DNA of 64,000 nt from Kosakonia oryziphila (GTDB lineage Bacteria > Pseudomonadota > Gammaproteobacteria > Enterobacterales > Enterobacteriaceae), in assembly GCF_900094795.1 (NCBI RefSeq), contig NZ_FMBC01000007.1, positions 1 through 64,000 of the forward strand, read 5' to 3'. Below, piece by piece: positions 26,816 to 36,367 of this stretch. Both the position numbers and the translations under genes were made by a program. The notes under the pieces were generated by a model, which saw only the letters and a list, made by a program, of their open reading frames with translations, had not been told where the DNA came from and did no database searches. How positions within the stretch are numbered: position 1 is the stretch's first letter; each line of letters starts with the position of its first letter.

Positions 26816-26848
26816 ACGTCCAGCAAATGAGGGGGCGCTGGACGTTTT
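26816..26848 (+). terminator. Hairpin terminator-like
   Basis: A 9-bp stem (ACGTCCAGC / GCTGGACGT) with a 12-nt loop followed by TTTT. It is placed to end rightward transcripts from the frameshifted secreted-protein gene, with the MITE-like element in between. Confidence 0.5.
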
Positions 26849-27000
26849 GGTTCATGTTTGCGCACTGAAAATTTTATTCATTTTCCGACCACAATGGTGA
26901 AGCGGCGACTGGCGTGTTACTGGGCAGTGATTCGCCTGGTGAGCGGCTGAATACGCCGTCGCACTTTGTCGGCAGTGCAGCGGCGACTTGCGCGTTGATT

Positions 27001-27035
27001 GCTGGATGGCGGCGTTGCCTTATCCGGCCTACAAA
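27001..27035. repeat. REP/BIME-like palindrome
   Basis: GCTGGATGGCGGCGTTGCC followed by TTATCCGGCCTAC has the spacing and core of the enteric repetitive extragenic palindrome. It lies about 100 bp after the end of the minus-strand nitroreductase gene, the usual position in an intergenic region. The remaining DNA from 26849 to 27136 has no gene I can support. Confidence 0.65.
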
Positions 27036-27136
27036 TAAGTTGGGCTATAGCCATTATTGAAACAAATGGCAGCGCTGATCTATCTGGCCTGGAGCTTGAA
27101 CCGTGCCAGCGTTCGGCCTGCCCCGGCCAGCATATC

Positions 27137-27817
27137 TTACCCGTGCATCACCACACTGTTTTCCACCGGTACGCGCGGCATGCGGGTATTGGCGGCAGCG
27201 GCGCTTGTATCGGCATAGCCAAACGAGATACCAAACAGCAGCCGGTATTCGTCGGAAACACCCAACTCGTTGCGGATCATATCGGCGTGAAAACCAAGCA
27301 TAGTTTGCGGAATACCGGCAAAACCGCGCGCAGTCAGAGAGAGCAGAAAACTTTGCGCATACATGCCAATGTCCGATGCGACGCGGATGTTATCGCCAAA
27401 GGACGGCATAAACAGAAACGCAGCGTGCGGCGCATTGAAGAACTGGTAGTTACGCAGGTAGGCCTCTTTGCGGCGCACCTTGTCGTCACGGTCAATGCCA
27501 ATGGCCTCGTAGTAAAGCCTTGCCTGTTCGTACGCACGTTCAATATAGTCACCGTGGAAATCTTCATAAGAAAAAGTGAAATCCGGTGTCTGTCGCCCTT
27601 CCAGGTCGTTAACTGTCATCATTTTTGCCAGCCGAGCTTTGGTCTCGCCGGAAACCACATGCACATGCCACGGCTGCGTGTTGCAGTTCGACGGTGAGTA
27701 TTGCGCATCCTGCAAAACCGCTCGGATCTGCTCATCGCTGAGCGGTGTAGGTAAAAACGCACGGACGGAAGAACGCGAACGGACGGTTTCATCGAATGCT
27801 AAAACAGGGTTATTCAT
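27137..27817 (-). CDS. Nitroreductase-family flavoprotein
   Basis: A 226-aa FMN-dependent oxidoreductase of the nitroreductase fold. The N-terminal FMN-phosphate site RSRSSVRAF is present, followed by SPSNCNTQPWHVHVV and a late GIPQTMLGFH plus LLFGISFGYAD segment. It probably reduces nitroaromatics, quinones or another small electron acceptor with NAD(P)H. The second of two adjacent ATG codons is chosen because GGAG lies 6 bases before it. It is divergent from a LysR gene starting at 27914, its likely regulator. Confidence 0.83.
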   Translation of the reverse strand: MNNPVLAFDETVRSRSSVRAFLPTPLSDEQIRAVLQDAQYSPSNCNTQPWHVHVVSGETKARLAKMMTVNDLEGRQTPDFTFSYEDFHGDYIERAYEQARLYYEAIGIDRDDKVRRKEAYLRNYQFFNAPHAAFLFMPSFGDNIRVASDIGMYAQSFLLSLTARGFAGIPQTMLGFHADMIRNELGVSDEYRLLFGISFGYADTSAAAANTRMPRVPVENSVVMHG

Positions 27818-27913
27818 CATACTCTCCGGTGATTATTGTTCGCGTAGCTTAGCGATGAATCCTGTGCGTAAAAACACTACAATGCGCTATGGACCATTGC
27901 GGATCACGCAAAG

Positions 27914-28876
27914 ATGAAATCACTCAACCAGATTAGCGCCCGTTCGATGCACCTGTTTCTCGCCATTGTGCGCGAAGGGAACTTGTCAGAAGTGGCGCGT
28001 AACGAAGGGCTTGCCGCCTCGTCGCTTTCCCGCGTTGTTCAGCAACTGGAACAGGCGCTGGAAACGCAACTGCTGTATCGCAACACCCGCGCGGTGACCA
28101 CCACCGATGCCGGTCATATCTATGCCGAAGCCTTTCGCGTCATGCTCCAGCAGCTTGCCGATGCGCAAACGCAGGTGGGCGAACGACGCAACGAACCCGG
28201 CGGTCGCATTCGCATTAACGCCCCAACCTCCTTCGGTTTACGGCATATCGGGCCGCGCATCAGCGAACTGAGTGCGCGTTACCCGGCGCTGTACATCGAG
28301 CTGAACCTGAATGATGACTATATCGATCCGTTCGCCGACGGCACGGATCTGCTGCTGCGCATCGCCTCGCTGAAAGATTCAGAACTGCATGGCCGTTTGA
28401 TCGCCAGCCAGCGCTGTCACCTGGTGGCAACGCCCTCCTACCTTCGCCGTCACGGGCGGCCGGAATCACCGGAAGCACTACAGCATCATCAGTTACTGGC
28501 TTATCGCGGAAAAACGGGATTGCAACGTTGGCGCTTTCACAAGGGCGAACAGCAATATCAGTTTTTCCCGCAGGCAAAAATTGTTTCTGACAATGGCGAA
28601 TTGTTACTCCAGGCGGCAATAAATGACGCAGGGATACTGCTTTACCCGGACTGGCAGGTAGGCGAGATGCTGAACCGTGGTGAACTGGTAGATTTGCTGC
28701 CAGAATTTTCGCCAACTTATTCCGCCGAAGCGCAATCGATTTATTTGCTCTACCCTGGCGGGAAATACCCGTCGCTCAACACCCGCGTGCTAATCGATTT
28801 CTTACTGGCGAGTTTCGGTTCACCGCCCTACTGGCGCTATCTGCCGCCATCTTCCAGGTATATTAAAGAAGGTTAA
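27914..28876 (+). CDS. LysR-family transcriptional regulator
   Basis: A 320-aa LysR protein. The winged helix at about residues 5-65 contains LSEVARNEGLAASSLSRVVQQLE, and the effector domain spans about 95-300. The branch resembles AaeR/DsdC-like regulators of aromatic or oxidoreductase genes. It is divergent from the nitroreductase gene with 96 bp between. The C-terminal tail (YWRYLPPSSRYIKEG) is longer than usual by about 15 residues. Confidence 0.85.
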   Translation: MKSLNQISARSMHLFLAIVREGNLSEVARNEGLAASSLSRVVQQLEQALETQLLYRNTRAVTTTDAGHIYAEAFRVMLQQLADAQTQVGERRNEPGGRIRINAPTSFGLRHIGPRISELSARYPALYIELNLNDDYIDPFADGTDLLLRIASLKDSELHGRLIASQRCHLVATPSYLRRHGRPESPEALQHHQLLAYRGKTGLQRWRFHKGEQQYQFFPQAKIVSDNGELLLQAAINDAGILLYPDWQVGEMLNRGELVDLLPEFSPTYSAEAQSIYLLYPGGKYPSLNTRVLIDFLLASFGSPPYWRYLPPSSRYIKEG

Positions 28877-28946
28877 CGGCTCCATAAAATCTTCACTTTT
28901 TGGGCGTGAAATCAGCGCCACGCAATAGCGCGTGTAAGGACGTAAT

Positions 28947-29201
28947 ATGAAAAAGATTGCACTAATGTCTGCCATTCTGGCCGTGAGCTTCTCTTCAATG
29001 GTATTCGCTGACAACCGTGCTCCAGTACCGCAGGATCAATACCCGACCGGAGAACACCATAAAGGTGATAAGAAGCCGTCGCGTGAAGTGCCGCCGCCAA
29101 AACACAAGGGTGATAAAGCGCCGCGTCATGATGAAAAACATGACGACAAGCACCAAAGCGATCACGCCAAGAAACCGCCACTGCCGGAAAATAACCGCTA
29201 A
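28947..29201 (+). CDS. Small secreted His/Lys-rich protein, 84 aa
   Basis: A signal peptide at residues 1-22 (ending VFA, cleavage before DNRAP) precedes a mature part of about 62 residues made almost only of His, Lys, Asp, Glu and Pro. It includes two HKGDK repeats (EHHKGDKKP and KHKGDKAP) and clusters such as DEKHDDKHQSDHAKK. I know no named family for it. The His/Asp density suggests periplasmic metal binding or buffering; this is inference. A bidirectional terminator separates it from rlhA. It occupies the place of yncJ in E. coli but does not look like YncJ. Confidence 0.75.
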   Translation: MKKIALMSAILAVSFSSMVFADNRAPVPQDQYPTGEHHKGDKKPSREVPPPKHKGDKAPRHDEKHDDKHQSDHAKKPPLPENNR

Positions 29202-29206
29202 AAGAA

Positions 29207-29227
29207 ACGGGTGGCTTAGCCACCCGT
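29207..29227. terminator. Bidirectional terminator between the His-rich gene and rlhA
   Basis: A 9-bp stem (ACGGGTGGC / GCCACCCGT) with a 3-nt loop lies 5 bp from each of two convergent stop codons. T-rich DNA lies to the right and A-rich to the left, so it can end both transcripts. Confidence 0.75.
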
Positions 29228-29231
29228 CTTG

Positions 29232-31190
29232 CTATCTGTTTTTCGGTAACGTCTTCAGCAAATCATCCGGGCTGATGGATGCCACCACACTGCCGGAGAG
29301 CGGCATCTTCAGGATGTGGTTTTTAATTTTCCCGATGACGTGCATTTCGCACGGACGGCAGTCAAATTTTAGCGTCAGCACTTCATCACCGTGCACCAGT
29401 TGCATCGGCGTGGCGCGCCAGCTTTTGATATTGCCTTTCGCCTGTTTCGGGCACAGGTTGAAGGCAAAACGCAGGCAGTGCTTGGTGATCATTACCGGTA
29501 CGTCCCCCTTCTCTTCATGCGCTTCAAAAGCAGCATCGATCAGCTGTACACCATAGCGATGATAAAATTCACGCGCTTTATGGTTATAAACGTTAGCCAG
29601 GAATGAAAGATGCGTTTCCGGGTAGACCGGAGGCGGTGTGGCTACCGCTTTACGGCTACCACGCTGGTAGCTGGCCAGACGCGCCTCTTCCAGCATCTCC
29701 ACCGCTTCACGGCGTAACTGGTTTAGCTGGCTGTTAGGCACAAACAGCGCGCCTGGCAGATTTACCTGAACCTCTCTGGCGTAGTAGCGGGTTTGCCCCA
29801 GCTTCATTAGGCCATCTTTCAGGTTATCCAGCGCTTTTTGCGCATTATTGGCTTCATCGAATTGCTCTTCCAGCGTATGTGTCACCGAGACACCATCTTC
29901 GCTGGTCAGCGTTAACACCAGTTGTTCCTGCCAGCCGCCCAGCTCAATATCCACCGCGATCCGCCGCTCGCTGGAAGTTTTCAGCAACGCCTGCTGCCAG
30001 TTATGATCGAGGTTGCGGTTCAGTGGGTGATGCGGACGCAGGGTTTTCAGCACCTCCGGCATTTCATTCGGGAAAACGCGATAACGGTTTTCAGCAGTTT
30101 TCTCCGCCACGTTGACACGAAAACCGACCACTTCACGTTTCACCAGTACGTTCAAACCATCACCGTTCGCCAGCGGCTCGGTGACGTCGATATCGAGATG
30201 ATCTTTGCCTACTTTCAGCACTTCACCTACCGGCAGGCCGATAAATTTCGGTGAATCAAAGGCACCGATATCACCTTTGCGGGCATTAACAAAGTAATCG
30301 GTGCTGCCGCGATGGAACGTTTTATCCGTCGAGGGAATAAAAAAGTGCTCGGTACGCCCGGCGGAGGCGCGCGCGAGGTCGCCGCGATCTTCAATGATCG
30401 CATCAAGCATCTGGCGGTAATGCGAGGTGATGTTCTTCACATAACTCATATCTTTGTAACGCCCTTCAATCTTGAAGGAGCGCACGCCCGCGTCGATCAG
30501 CGCCGCCAGGTTGGCGGTCTGGTCATTATCTTTCATCGACAACAGGTGTTTTTCATAGGCCACCACGCGTCCCTGATCATCTTTCAGGGTGTACGGCAGA
30601 CGACAGGCCTGCGAGCAGTCGCCACGGTTGGCGCTGCGCCCGGTTTGCGCATGGGAAATATTGCACTGCCCGGAATACGCGACACATAACGCACCGTGAA
30701 TAAAGAACTCAATGGTGGCATCCGTCGCGTTGTGAATAGCGCGGATCTGCTCAAGGTTGAGTTCGCGCGCCAGAACGATCTGGCTGAAACCCACATCGGA
30801 AAGGAATTTGGCTTTTTCCACACTGCGGATATCGCACTGGGTGCTGGCGTGCAACTCAATCGGCGGAATATCCAGCTCCAGAATACCCATGTCCTGCACA
30901 ATCAGCGCATCAACACCCACCTGGTAGAGATCGCCTATCAGGCGCCGCGCCGGTTCCAGTTCGTCATCATGAAGAATGGTGTTCAGAGTAATAAACACTT
31001 TCGCGCCGTAGCGATGGGCGAACGGCACCAGTTCGGCGATATCCTGCAAGCTATTACCGGCATTGTGGCGAGCGCCAAAACCCGGCCCGCCGATGTAGAC
31101 GGCATCCGCACCGTGCAGGATAGCCTCACGGGCAATGGCGGCATCGCGGGCCGGGCTTAACAGTTCAAGATGATGGGGTTGCAGGCGCAT
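29232..31190 (-). CDS. rlhA: 23S rRNA 5-hydroxycytidine synthase RlhA (U32 family)
   Basis: A 652-aa U32 peptidase-family protein, orthologous to E. coli RlhA (YdcP), which hydroxylates C2501 of 23S rRNA using prephenate-derived chemistry. The U32 core with its Cys cluster is visible as GALCVAYSGQC and NRGDCSQACR (about residues 160-195). Further cysteines near the C-terminus (NLCPKQ, DCRPCEMH) complete the conserved set thought to hold an iron-sulfur centre. The start at 31190 gives a length matching the E. coli protein; upstream in-frame ATGs at 31208 and 31238 have no better ribosome site. Confidence 0.93.
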   Translation of the reverse strand: MRLQPHHLELLSPARDAAIAREAILHGADAVYIGGPGFGARHNAGNSLQDIAELVPFAHRYGAKVFITLNTILHDDELEPARRLIGDLYQVGVDALIVQDMGILELDIPPIELHASTQCDIRSVEKAKFLSDVGFSQIVLARELNLEQIRAIHNATDATIEFFIHGALCVAYSGQCNISHAQTGRSANRGDCSQACRLPYTLKDDQGRVVAYEKHLLSMKDNDQTANLAALIDAGVRSFKIEGRYKDMSYVKNITSHYRQMLDAIIEDRGDLARASAGRTEHFFIPSTDKTFHRGSTDYFVNARKGDIGAFDSPKFIGLPVGEVLKVGKDHLDIDVTEPLANGDGLNVLVKREVVGFRVNVAEKTAENRYRVFPNEMPEVLKTLRPHHPLNRNLDHNWQQALLKTSSERRIAVDIELGGWQEQLVLTLTSEDGVSVTHTLEEQFDEANNAQKALDNLKDGLMKLGQTRYYAREVQVNLPGALFVPNSQLNQLRREAVEMLEEARLASYQRGSRKAVATPPPVYPETHLSFLANVYNHKAREFYHRYGVQLIDAAFEAHEEKGDVPVMITKHCLRFAFNLCPKQAKGNIKSWRATPMQLVHGDEVLTLKFDCRPCEMHVIGKIKNHILKMPLSGSVVASISPDDLLKTLPKNR

Positions 31191-31418
31191 ACAATCGTCG
31201 TTATCCATTATGTACAAAATGGCGGCTATTGTAGTCACAACCGGGGCGTTTCACCACCTGCCACAAGGGGAATTTGCGCCAGATGGTAATGCAATGTCGA
31301 AATTGCTATTTCCGCTGCGTTTTGCTTAACAGTAAGGTAGTGACCCGGACATTCCTCGTCATGTTGTTAACCCGGCATACTTCAGGTTACAGAGGCATTA
31401 GCTCTCCTGTACCACGAA

Positions 31419-32012
31419 TTATTTTGGGTTATCTGATTCGTTAATCGTCGTCGTTTTTGCCGCAGGCTTGCCTGCGGCTTTTTCTTTTGGGTAATGGATA
31501 AGCGAGTGGAAATGCGTCGTTTGTGCGGTGCTGTTGCGGTAGGCGTGCGCTTCATCCCCGGCAAAACGCAGGCCGCTGCCCGCCACAATGGTTCGCCACT
31601 GCCCGCCAGTGCACATATCCAGCACACCGCTAATCACAATCACATGCTCTATAACCCCAGCTTCGTGTGGCGTGGACTCGCTGATAGCACCAGGCGCGAG
31701 ATTAACAGAGAAGAGATCAAAGTGCAGTTTTTCATCCCACGGAAAAATCGGCGTGATCACCATCGCCTGCTGCTGCGGATCGTAGGCCTGCGGCCTTTCC
31801 TCTTCAGGCGGAGCGATAAAGGTGGAAAAAGGGACATTCAGGCCGGTGGCGATTTTCCATAACGTCGACACGGTCGGGCTGGACTCGTTACGTTCTATCT
31901 GCCCGAGCATCGCTTTGGAAACGCCCGTCTCCTCTGCCAACCGGGAAAGGCTCCAGCCGCGGCCCTGACGCAGGCTTTTCAGCATGGTTGCCAGATAAAC
32001 GGTGAGATCCAT
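31419..32012 (-). CDS. sutR: XRE-cupin regulator SutR
   Basis: A 197-aa regulator with an N-terminal XRE helix-turn-helix (about residues 8-62, LSRLAEETGVSKAMLGQIER) and a C-terminal cupin (about 105-170). It is orthologous to E. coli SutR (YdcN), linked to sulfur utilisation. The C-terminal tail is about 20 residues longer than the E. coli protein and is Ala/Lys/Thr-rich (AAGKPAAKTTTINESDN). The intergenic region to ydcO carries a palindrome and a half-site, consistent with autoregulation and control of ydcO. Confidence 0.9.
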   Translation of the reverse strand: MDLTVYLATMLKSLRQGRGWSLSRLAEETGVSKAMLGQIERNESSPTVSTLWKIATGLNVPFSTFIAPPEEERPQAYDPQQQAMVITPIFPWDEKLHFDLFSVNLAPGAISESTPHEAGVIEHVIVISGVLDMCTGGQWRTIVAGSGLRFAGDEAHAYRNSTAQTTHFHSLIHYPKEKAAGKPAAKTTTINESDNPK

Positions 32013-32028
32013 TATTCCTCCTGCTTAC

Positions 32029-32079
32029 TTGTGCGCTATAACGCACAATGCTAAATTATCTGGATGCTATAACGCACAA
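32029..32079. promoter_or_regulatory. SutR operator candidates
   Basis: A palindrome TTGTGCGCTATAACGCACAA (32029-32048) and a second directly repeated part, GCTATAACGCACAA (32066-32079), fill the short gap between sutR and ydcO. The second copy overlaps the ydcO ribosome site (AAGGAG). Repetition of the core TATAACGCACAA between divergent regulator and target supports operator function. Confidence 0.65.
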
Positions 32080-32088
32080 GGAGTACCA

Positions 32089-33273
32089 ATGCGCCCTGCA
32101 ACACTTTCCACAACGTCTTCACTGCCGTTTACCAGCATTCTTGCGGGCTTCGTCGCCGTGCTGGTTGGTTACGCCAGTTCTGCCGCCATTATCTGGCAGG
32201 CGGCCTCCGCTGCTGGCGCGAGCCCTGCGCAAATCGCCGGATGGATGACCGCACTTGGCTTCGGCATGGGCATCAGCACGCTGGCGCTGACGCTCTGGTA
32301 TCGCATGCCGGTGCTCACTGCATGGTCTACCCCCGGCGCGGCGCTGCTGGCGACCAGCCTGCAAGGCGCAACACCCGGTGAAGCGGTCGGTATTTTTGTC
32401 TTTGCCAACGCGCTCATCGTGCTGTGCGGCGTCACTGGGTTATTCGCCCGGCTGATGAAAATCATTCCGCACACGCTGGCGGCCGCGATGCTGGCCGGTA
32501 TTCTGCTGCGTTTTGGTTTACAGATCTTCACTAATATTGAGAACCATTTTGCATTGTGCGGCAGTATGCTACTGGCCTGGCTGGTCTGTAAAGCCCTCGC
32601 CCCGCGCTATGCTATTGTTGCAACTTTACTTATTGGTGCGCTGGTCGCCGTTATACATGGTGACGTTGTCACGGAAAGAGTAACATTTTCTGTCGTCTCT
32701 CCGGTTTACACCGCGCCGGAATTTCACTGGGCATCGCTTATCAGCATCGGCATTCCCTTTTTTCTGGTGACGATGGCGTCACAAAATGCCCCCGGCTTCG
32801 CCACAATGCAGGCGTCCGGTTACCCCATTCCGGTTTCACCGCTGATTATTTTTACCGGCGCGCTGGCGCTGCTGTTGTCGCCGTTTGGTGTCTATTCGAT
32901 CTGTATCGCAGCAATTACGGCCGCCATTTGCCAAAGCCCGGATGCGCACCCGGACGCCAGCAAACGCTGGGTGGCCGCGGCAGCGGCTGGCCTGTTTTAT
33001 CTATTGGCGGGAATATTTGGCGGCTCGATCACCGGTTTGCTGGCCGCCCTGCCATTGAGCTGGATCCAGACGCTCGCCGGGCTGGCGCTACTGGGTACTA
33101 TCAGCGGTAGCCTTCATCAGGCGCTGGTTAAGGAAACGGATCGCGATGCCGCAGTTGTCACCTTCCTGGTGACCGCCAGCGGCGTCACGCTGCTGGGCAT
33201 TAGTTCGGCATTCTGGGGATTAGTGGCTGGCGGTATCTGCTACGGCACATTAACGCTGGCGCGTCGCGCGTAG
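32089..33273 (+). CDS. ydcO: BenE-family transporter YdcO
   Basis: A 394-aa inner-membrane protein of the benzoate/H+ symporter BenE family, with about 11-12 helices and the Gly/Ala-rich helix pairs of the family (ASQNAPGFATMQASGYP). It is orthologous to E. coli YdcO, whose substrate is not established to my knowledge. The start at 32089 follows AAGGAG with 7-base spacing, and gives nearly the E. coli length. It is divergent from sutR. The last 24 bp overlap the convergent AraC-family gene. Confidence 0.9.
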   Translation: MRPATLSTTSSLPFTSILAGFVAVLVGYASSAAIIWQAASAAGASPAQIAGWMTALGFGMGISTLALTLWYRMPVLTAWSTPGAALLATSLQGATPGEAVGIFVFANALIVLCGVTGLFARLMKIIPHTLAAAMLAGILLRFGLQIFTNIENHFALCGSMLLAWLVCKALAPRYAIVATLLIGALVAVIHGDVVTERVTFSVVSPVYTAPEFHWASLISIGIPFFLVTMASQNAPGFATMQASGYPIPVSPLIIFTGALALLLSPFGVYSICIAAITAAICQSPDAHPDASKRWVAAAAAGLFYLLAGIFGGSITGLLAALPLSWIQTLAGLALLGTISGSLHQALVKETDRDAAVVTFLVTASGVTLLGISSAFWGLVAGGICYGTLTLARRA

Positions 33274-34125
33274 CTGTGACGGTGTCAGCCCTTTCGCCGC
33301 TTTAAAACGGTTGCTGAAGTGGCTGGCGGAACTAAAACCGCAGGCCAGGGCGATATCGGTCAGAGGAAGTGCGCTGTTGAGCAACAAATCGTTCGCCCGT
33401 ACCATCCGGCGCTGCATCACAAACTGGTGCGGCGCAACGCCCATCGACTGGCGAAACATGCGAGCAAAGTGATATTCACTGAGCGCAACCTGCGCCGCCA
33501 GATCCGACAGTAACAACGCCTGTGCAAGATGCGCTTCGATATAATCCAGCACATTACGCAGCGCCGCCGGGGCCAGACCGCCGTTCACCACGGGCAATTG
33601 CCACTGCACATTGCTGTAGTGCTGCACAAGATGCGTCAGCAGCAGTGTCGAAGCAGTACTCAAAGTAAGCTGGTTGGCATTTTGCTGCCAGTCGCAATCC
33701 AGCAGAAACTGGCGATAAAGTGCGGTGATGCGCGCATCCTGCGAGAAGGTTTTCTCATCAAGGGTGAACGCGGCCGGGCTGCGATCCCAGACCCGTTCAC
33801 CGACGTCCCGCAGATGCTCATCGGTACAGTAAAGGTGGACGAAGGTCAAATCATCGCGAATGTCCCACACCGATTCGCTCTCTTTCGGCATCAGACAAAA
33901 ACGATCCGGCCCGCCGCCGTTTTTCCAGCCATACGCGGTTTTGTGGTAACTCTCATAGCCATCGGCCACGTACAGGCTCAGCGTATGGTGATTGCAGTAC
34001 TGCGTAATGTTGTCGCGTTTGTTCGACCAGACTGCTAATTGAATGCCAGAGTTAAGCGCCACCGAATTGTGCAATACGGCGTTGTGTTTGCTCAGGTTTT
34101 CAAAGGCTTCGTAGTGGTCAGGCAT
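33250..34125 (-). CDS. AraC-family transcriptional regulator
   Basis: A 291-aa regulator. The C-terminal third holds the double helix-turn-helix of AraC proteins (LSDLAAQVALSEYHFARMFR and LTDIALACGFSSASHFSNRF). The N-terminal ligand domain is cupin-like but not one I recognise. It is divergent from the EamA transporter at 34299 with 173 bp between, suggesting control of that exporter. Its 3' end overlaps the ydcO 3' end by 24 bp. Confidence 0.85.
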   Translation of the reverse strand: MPDHYEAFENLSKHNAVLHNSVALNSGIQLAVWSNKRDNITQYCNHHTLSLYVADGYESYHKTAYGWKNGGGPDRFCLMPKESESVWDIRDDLTFVHLYCTDEHLRDVGERVWDRSPAAFTLDEKTFSQDARITALYRQFLLDCDWQQNANQLTLSTASTLLLTHLVQHYSNVQWQLPVVNGGLAPAALRNVLDYIEAHLAQALLLSDLAAQVALSEYHFARMFRQSMGVAPHQFVMQRRMVRANDLLLNSALPLTDIALACGFSSASHFSNRFKAAKGLTPSQLRATRQR

Positions 34126-34298
34126 TCGCGGACATCATCATTGTTCAACCAGAATCCCAGTCTATGAATAGCTGAAGCCGGATTCCAGCGTTGTGCAAAG
34201 AAAAACGCAAGAATATGCAAGTCCGGCGCAATCTCCTGCAATCGTCCCTGCCCGCGTTTTGCCACACTCAGGATTCGTTTTTCGTATCGGAAATAACT

Positions 34299-35213
34299 AT
34301 GAACGCATTGCTGTACGGTCTGGTGGTAATTATTTGGGGAACGACGTGGATTGCTATTTTTCTGCAACAAGGCCCGGTGGCAGCGCCAGTGTCGATTTTC
34401 TGGCGTTTTGCGCTGGCAACGGCGGCAATCATGCTGATACTGCTGGTCCGGCGCAAACTGCGTGGTTTACCGCTGCGCGATCACCTGTTTTGTCTGCTGC
34501 AAGGCAGTTGTGTCTTCGGCTTTAACTTCTGGTGTTTTTATACCGCCACCACGTGGATTAACACCGGGCTGGAATCGGTGATCTTTTCAATGGCGGTACT
34601 GTTTAATGCCGTCAACAGTTACCTGTTCTTCGGGCAAAAACCGCCAGCGCGCTTCTTTGTTGCTGCGGCGCTAGGGCTGACCGGTATTGTGACGCTGTTT
34701 TGGCAAGATCTGGTCACCAGCGGCTGGAGCAGCACGCTGCTGCTGGGTATTGGTCTGTCGATGCTGGGGACGCTGGGTTTTTCGTTTGGCAATATGATAA
34801 GTCTGCGCCATCAACGTAAAGGGCTGGAAACCCTGACCACCAATAGCTGGGCGATGCTGTATGGTACGCTGATCATGGGAGTCATTGGTCTGCTGCGCGG
34901 CGACGATTTTACACCGCAGTGGACGGCAAGTTACCTCGGCGCGCTGGTCTATCTGGCGCTGTTCGGTTCGGTGATCGGCTTTGGCGCATATTTTACGCTG
35001 GTTGGCCGAATTGGTCCGAGCAAGGCGGCATACAGCACCTTGCTGTTTCCGCTGGTTGCGCTGAGCATTTCGACCTTTTATGAGGGTTATGTCTGGCATC
35101 TGAATGCGATTGCCGGCTTACTGCTGATCCTTACCGGCAATCTGGTGATGTTTGCCCGCCCGGAAAACTGGCCGGGCGGACGCGGATGGCGACGGAAAGC
35201 TAACGCTTGCTGA
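34299..35213 (+). CDS. EamA (DMT) family transporter
   Basis: A 304-aa membrane protein with ten helices in two EamA repeats (WGTTWIAIFLQQG near the N-terminus; ALFGSVIGFGAYFTLVGRIG in repeat two). The family exports amino acids, metabolites or drugs; the substrate is unknown here. The start at 34299 begins directly at helix 1; a frame from 34191 would add a 36-residue non-hydrophobic leader and is not used. It is convergent with the DUF3313 lipoprotein gene, overlapping by 14 bp. Confidence 0.85.
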   Translation: MNALLYGLVVIIWGTTWIAIFLQQGPVAAPVSIFWRFALATAAIMLILLVRRKLRGLPLRDHLFCLLQGSCVFGFNFWCFYTATTWINTGLESVIFSMAVLFNAVNSYLFFGQKPPARFFVAAALGLTGIVTLFWQDLVTSGWSSTLLLGIGLSMLGTLGFSFGNMISLRHQRKGLETLTTNSWAMLYGTLIMGVIGLLRGDDFTPQWTASYLGALVYLALFGSVIGFGAYFTLVGRIGPSKAAYSTLLFPLVALSISTFYEGYVWHLNAIAGLLLILTGNLVMFARPENWPGGRGWRRKANAC

Positions 35214-35868
35214 TATCAAACATCGTGGCGTCGGTCGCCATATCGTCAATCACCTGTTTCAGGGAAGCGACGGTGACCTGCGCCTTTTCATTGCTCACAT
35301 CTTTGCCCTCGCCTTTGCGCACCACCTTCAGTACCGGCGCATTGGTTTGGGCGTCAATTAGCTCGCCTTCAAAGTAGAGATTCGTATTCATGGTACGGTG
35401 GCCAGTTGCCATCTGCGTACCGGCAACTACCAAGGCAACCGGGATCACTTCATAGAACTGCAATCCCTGTTTGCTGGCGTCAACACCGGTAATCGCACCG
35501 CGGAAGATCAGGCTGTGCGGCCCCGGCGAGGTGACCAGCGGTTTGCGCGCTGCGGCGGCGGCTTTTAGTTTGCTGTTGGTGTAACTGAGCACACCATCCA
35601 GTACCTGCTGATTTACCTGGCTGGTGGCTTTGGCAGCCGGATAATACGTTACCGGGTGATAAACAATGCTGTCATATTTTGCCAGGTCGAATCCCGGTGC
35701 CACCCAGCGCAATACCGGTTTGCCGGTTGCGGAGGTGGTTTCCTGCAAGCCTGAATAATCTTTCAAAAAACCGGAGTATTTTTCCGGCGCGGTCACTTTT
35801 GAAGCGCAACCTGATAACGCCAGCAGACCGGTCAATAAGGCAACGCTAACTAACGCATGATTACGCAT
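35200..35868 (-). CDS. DUF3313-family lipoprotein
   Basis: A 222-aa lipoprotein. The signal peptide ends in a lipobox LSGC with the lipidated Cys at residue 21. Residues +2/+3 are Ala-Ser, so outer-membrane sorting is expected. The mature part matches the DUF3313 type (KYSGFLKDYSGLQ, then PGFDLAKYDSIVYHPVTYYP). Function is unknown; an envelope role is likely. The start at 35868 is the one that begins the signal peptide; an upstream in-frame ATG at 35898 would place extra residues before it. Confidence 0.83.
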   Translation of the reverse strand: MRNHALVSVALLTGLLALSGCASKVTAPEKYSGFLKDYSGLQETTSATGKPVLRWVAPGFDLAKYDSIVYHPVTYYPAAKATSQVNQQVLDGVLSYTNSKLKAAAAARKPLVTSPGPHSLIFRGAITGVDASKQGLQFYEVIPVALVVAGTQMATGHRTMNTNLYFEGELIDAQTNAPVLKVVRKGEGKDVSNEKAQVTVASLKQVIDDMATDATMFDISKR

Positions 35869-36367
35869 AAGAAATTCCCTGTGAGTGCACGATTGCAATT
35901 AAGTTATAGCAAATGCATTCACAGTACGGCAGGGCAAAAAACTGCGCGAGATCAAAAAATTGCCTACCGAAGATAATCTATTATTCGTGCTGAATTTATT
36001 CACTACAATGCCTGTGATTTTCTGTTTGGCGAGGGAATAACGACAAATAAAGAGAAAAGAATGGCCTCAGTATCCCTGACTGTAGCGGTGCATAATCGAA
36101 ATCCCTCCGACTCGCAATCATCACCAATTTCGGCTCACATTAACTGCAAATGAAAAATGCTCCCGGCTCACATTACGTGGTAAACCTGGCGGAAAACCTG
36201 CGGATCGAATCCCGAGCATTTAACATTGAGCCGCTATATTCAAAAAAGTCGCTAATTGCGACAGCGTCCACAGGCTGGCAAAATATATGGCTGTTTAGCT
36301 TTCGTTTATGCTAATGATGGTAATAATTATTTTCTTGATTTTAATTATTTAACCTTCAGGAAAAAAT
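35869..36367. other. Intergenic region with short repeats
   Basis: A 499-bp stretch with no gene I can support. It holds a direct repeat CGGCTCACATTA (about 36134 and 36163). An imperfect inverted pair, AAATGCTC (about 36151) and GAGCATTT (about 36215), could form a hairpin. The promoter of the small secreted-peptide gene should be near 36300-36360. Confidence 0.4.

Noticed and set aside
36060..36260. Possible tRNA or attachment site (GGATCGAATCCCGAGC-like T-loop)
   Set aside because: The GATCGAATCC motif resembles a T-arm, but I could not fold acceptor, D or anticodon arms around it.
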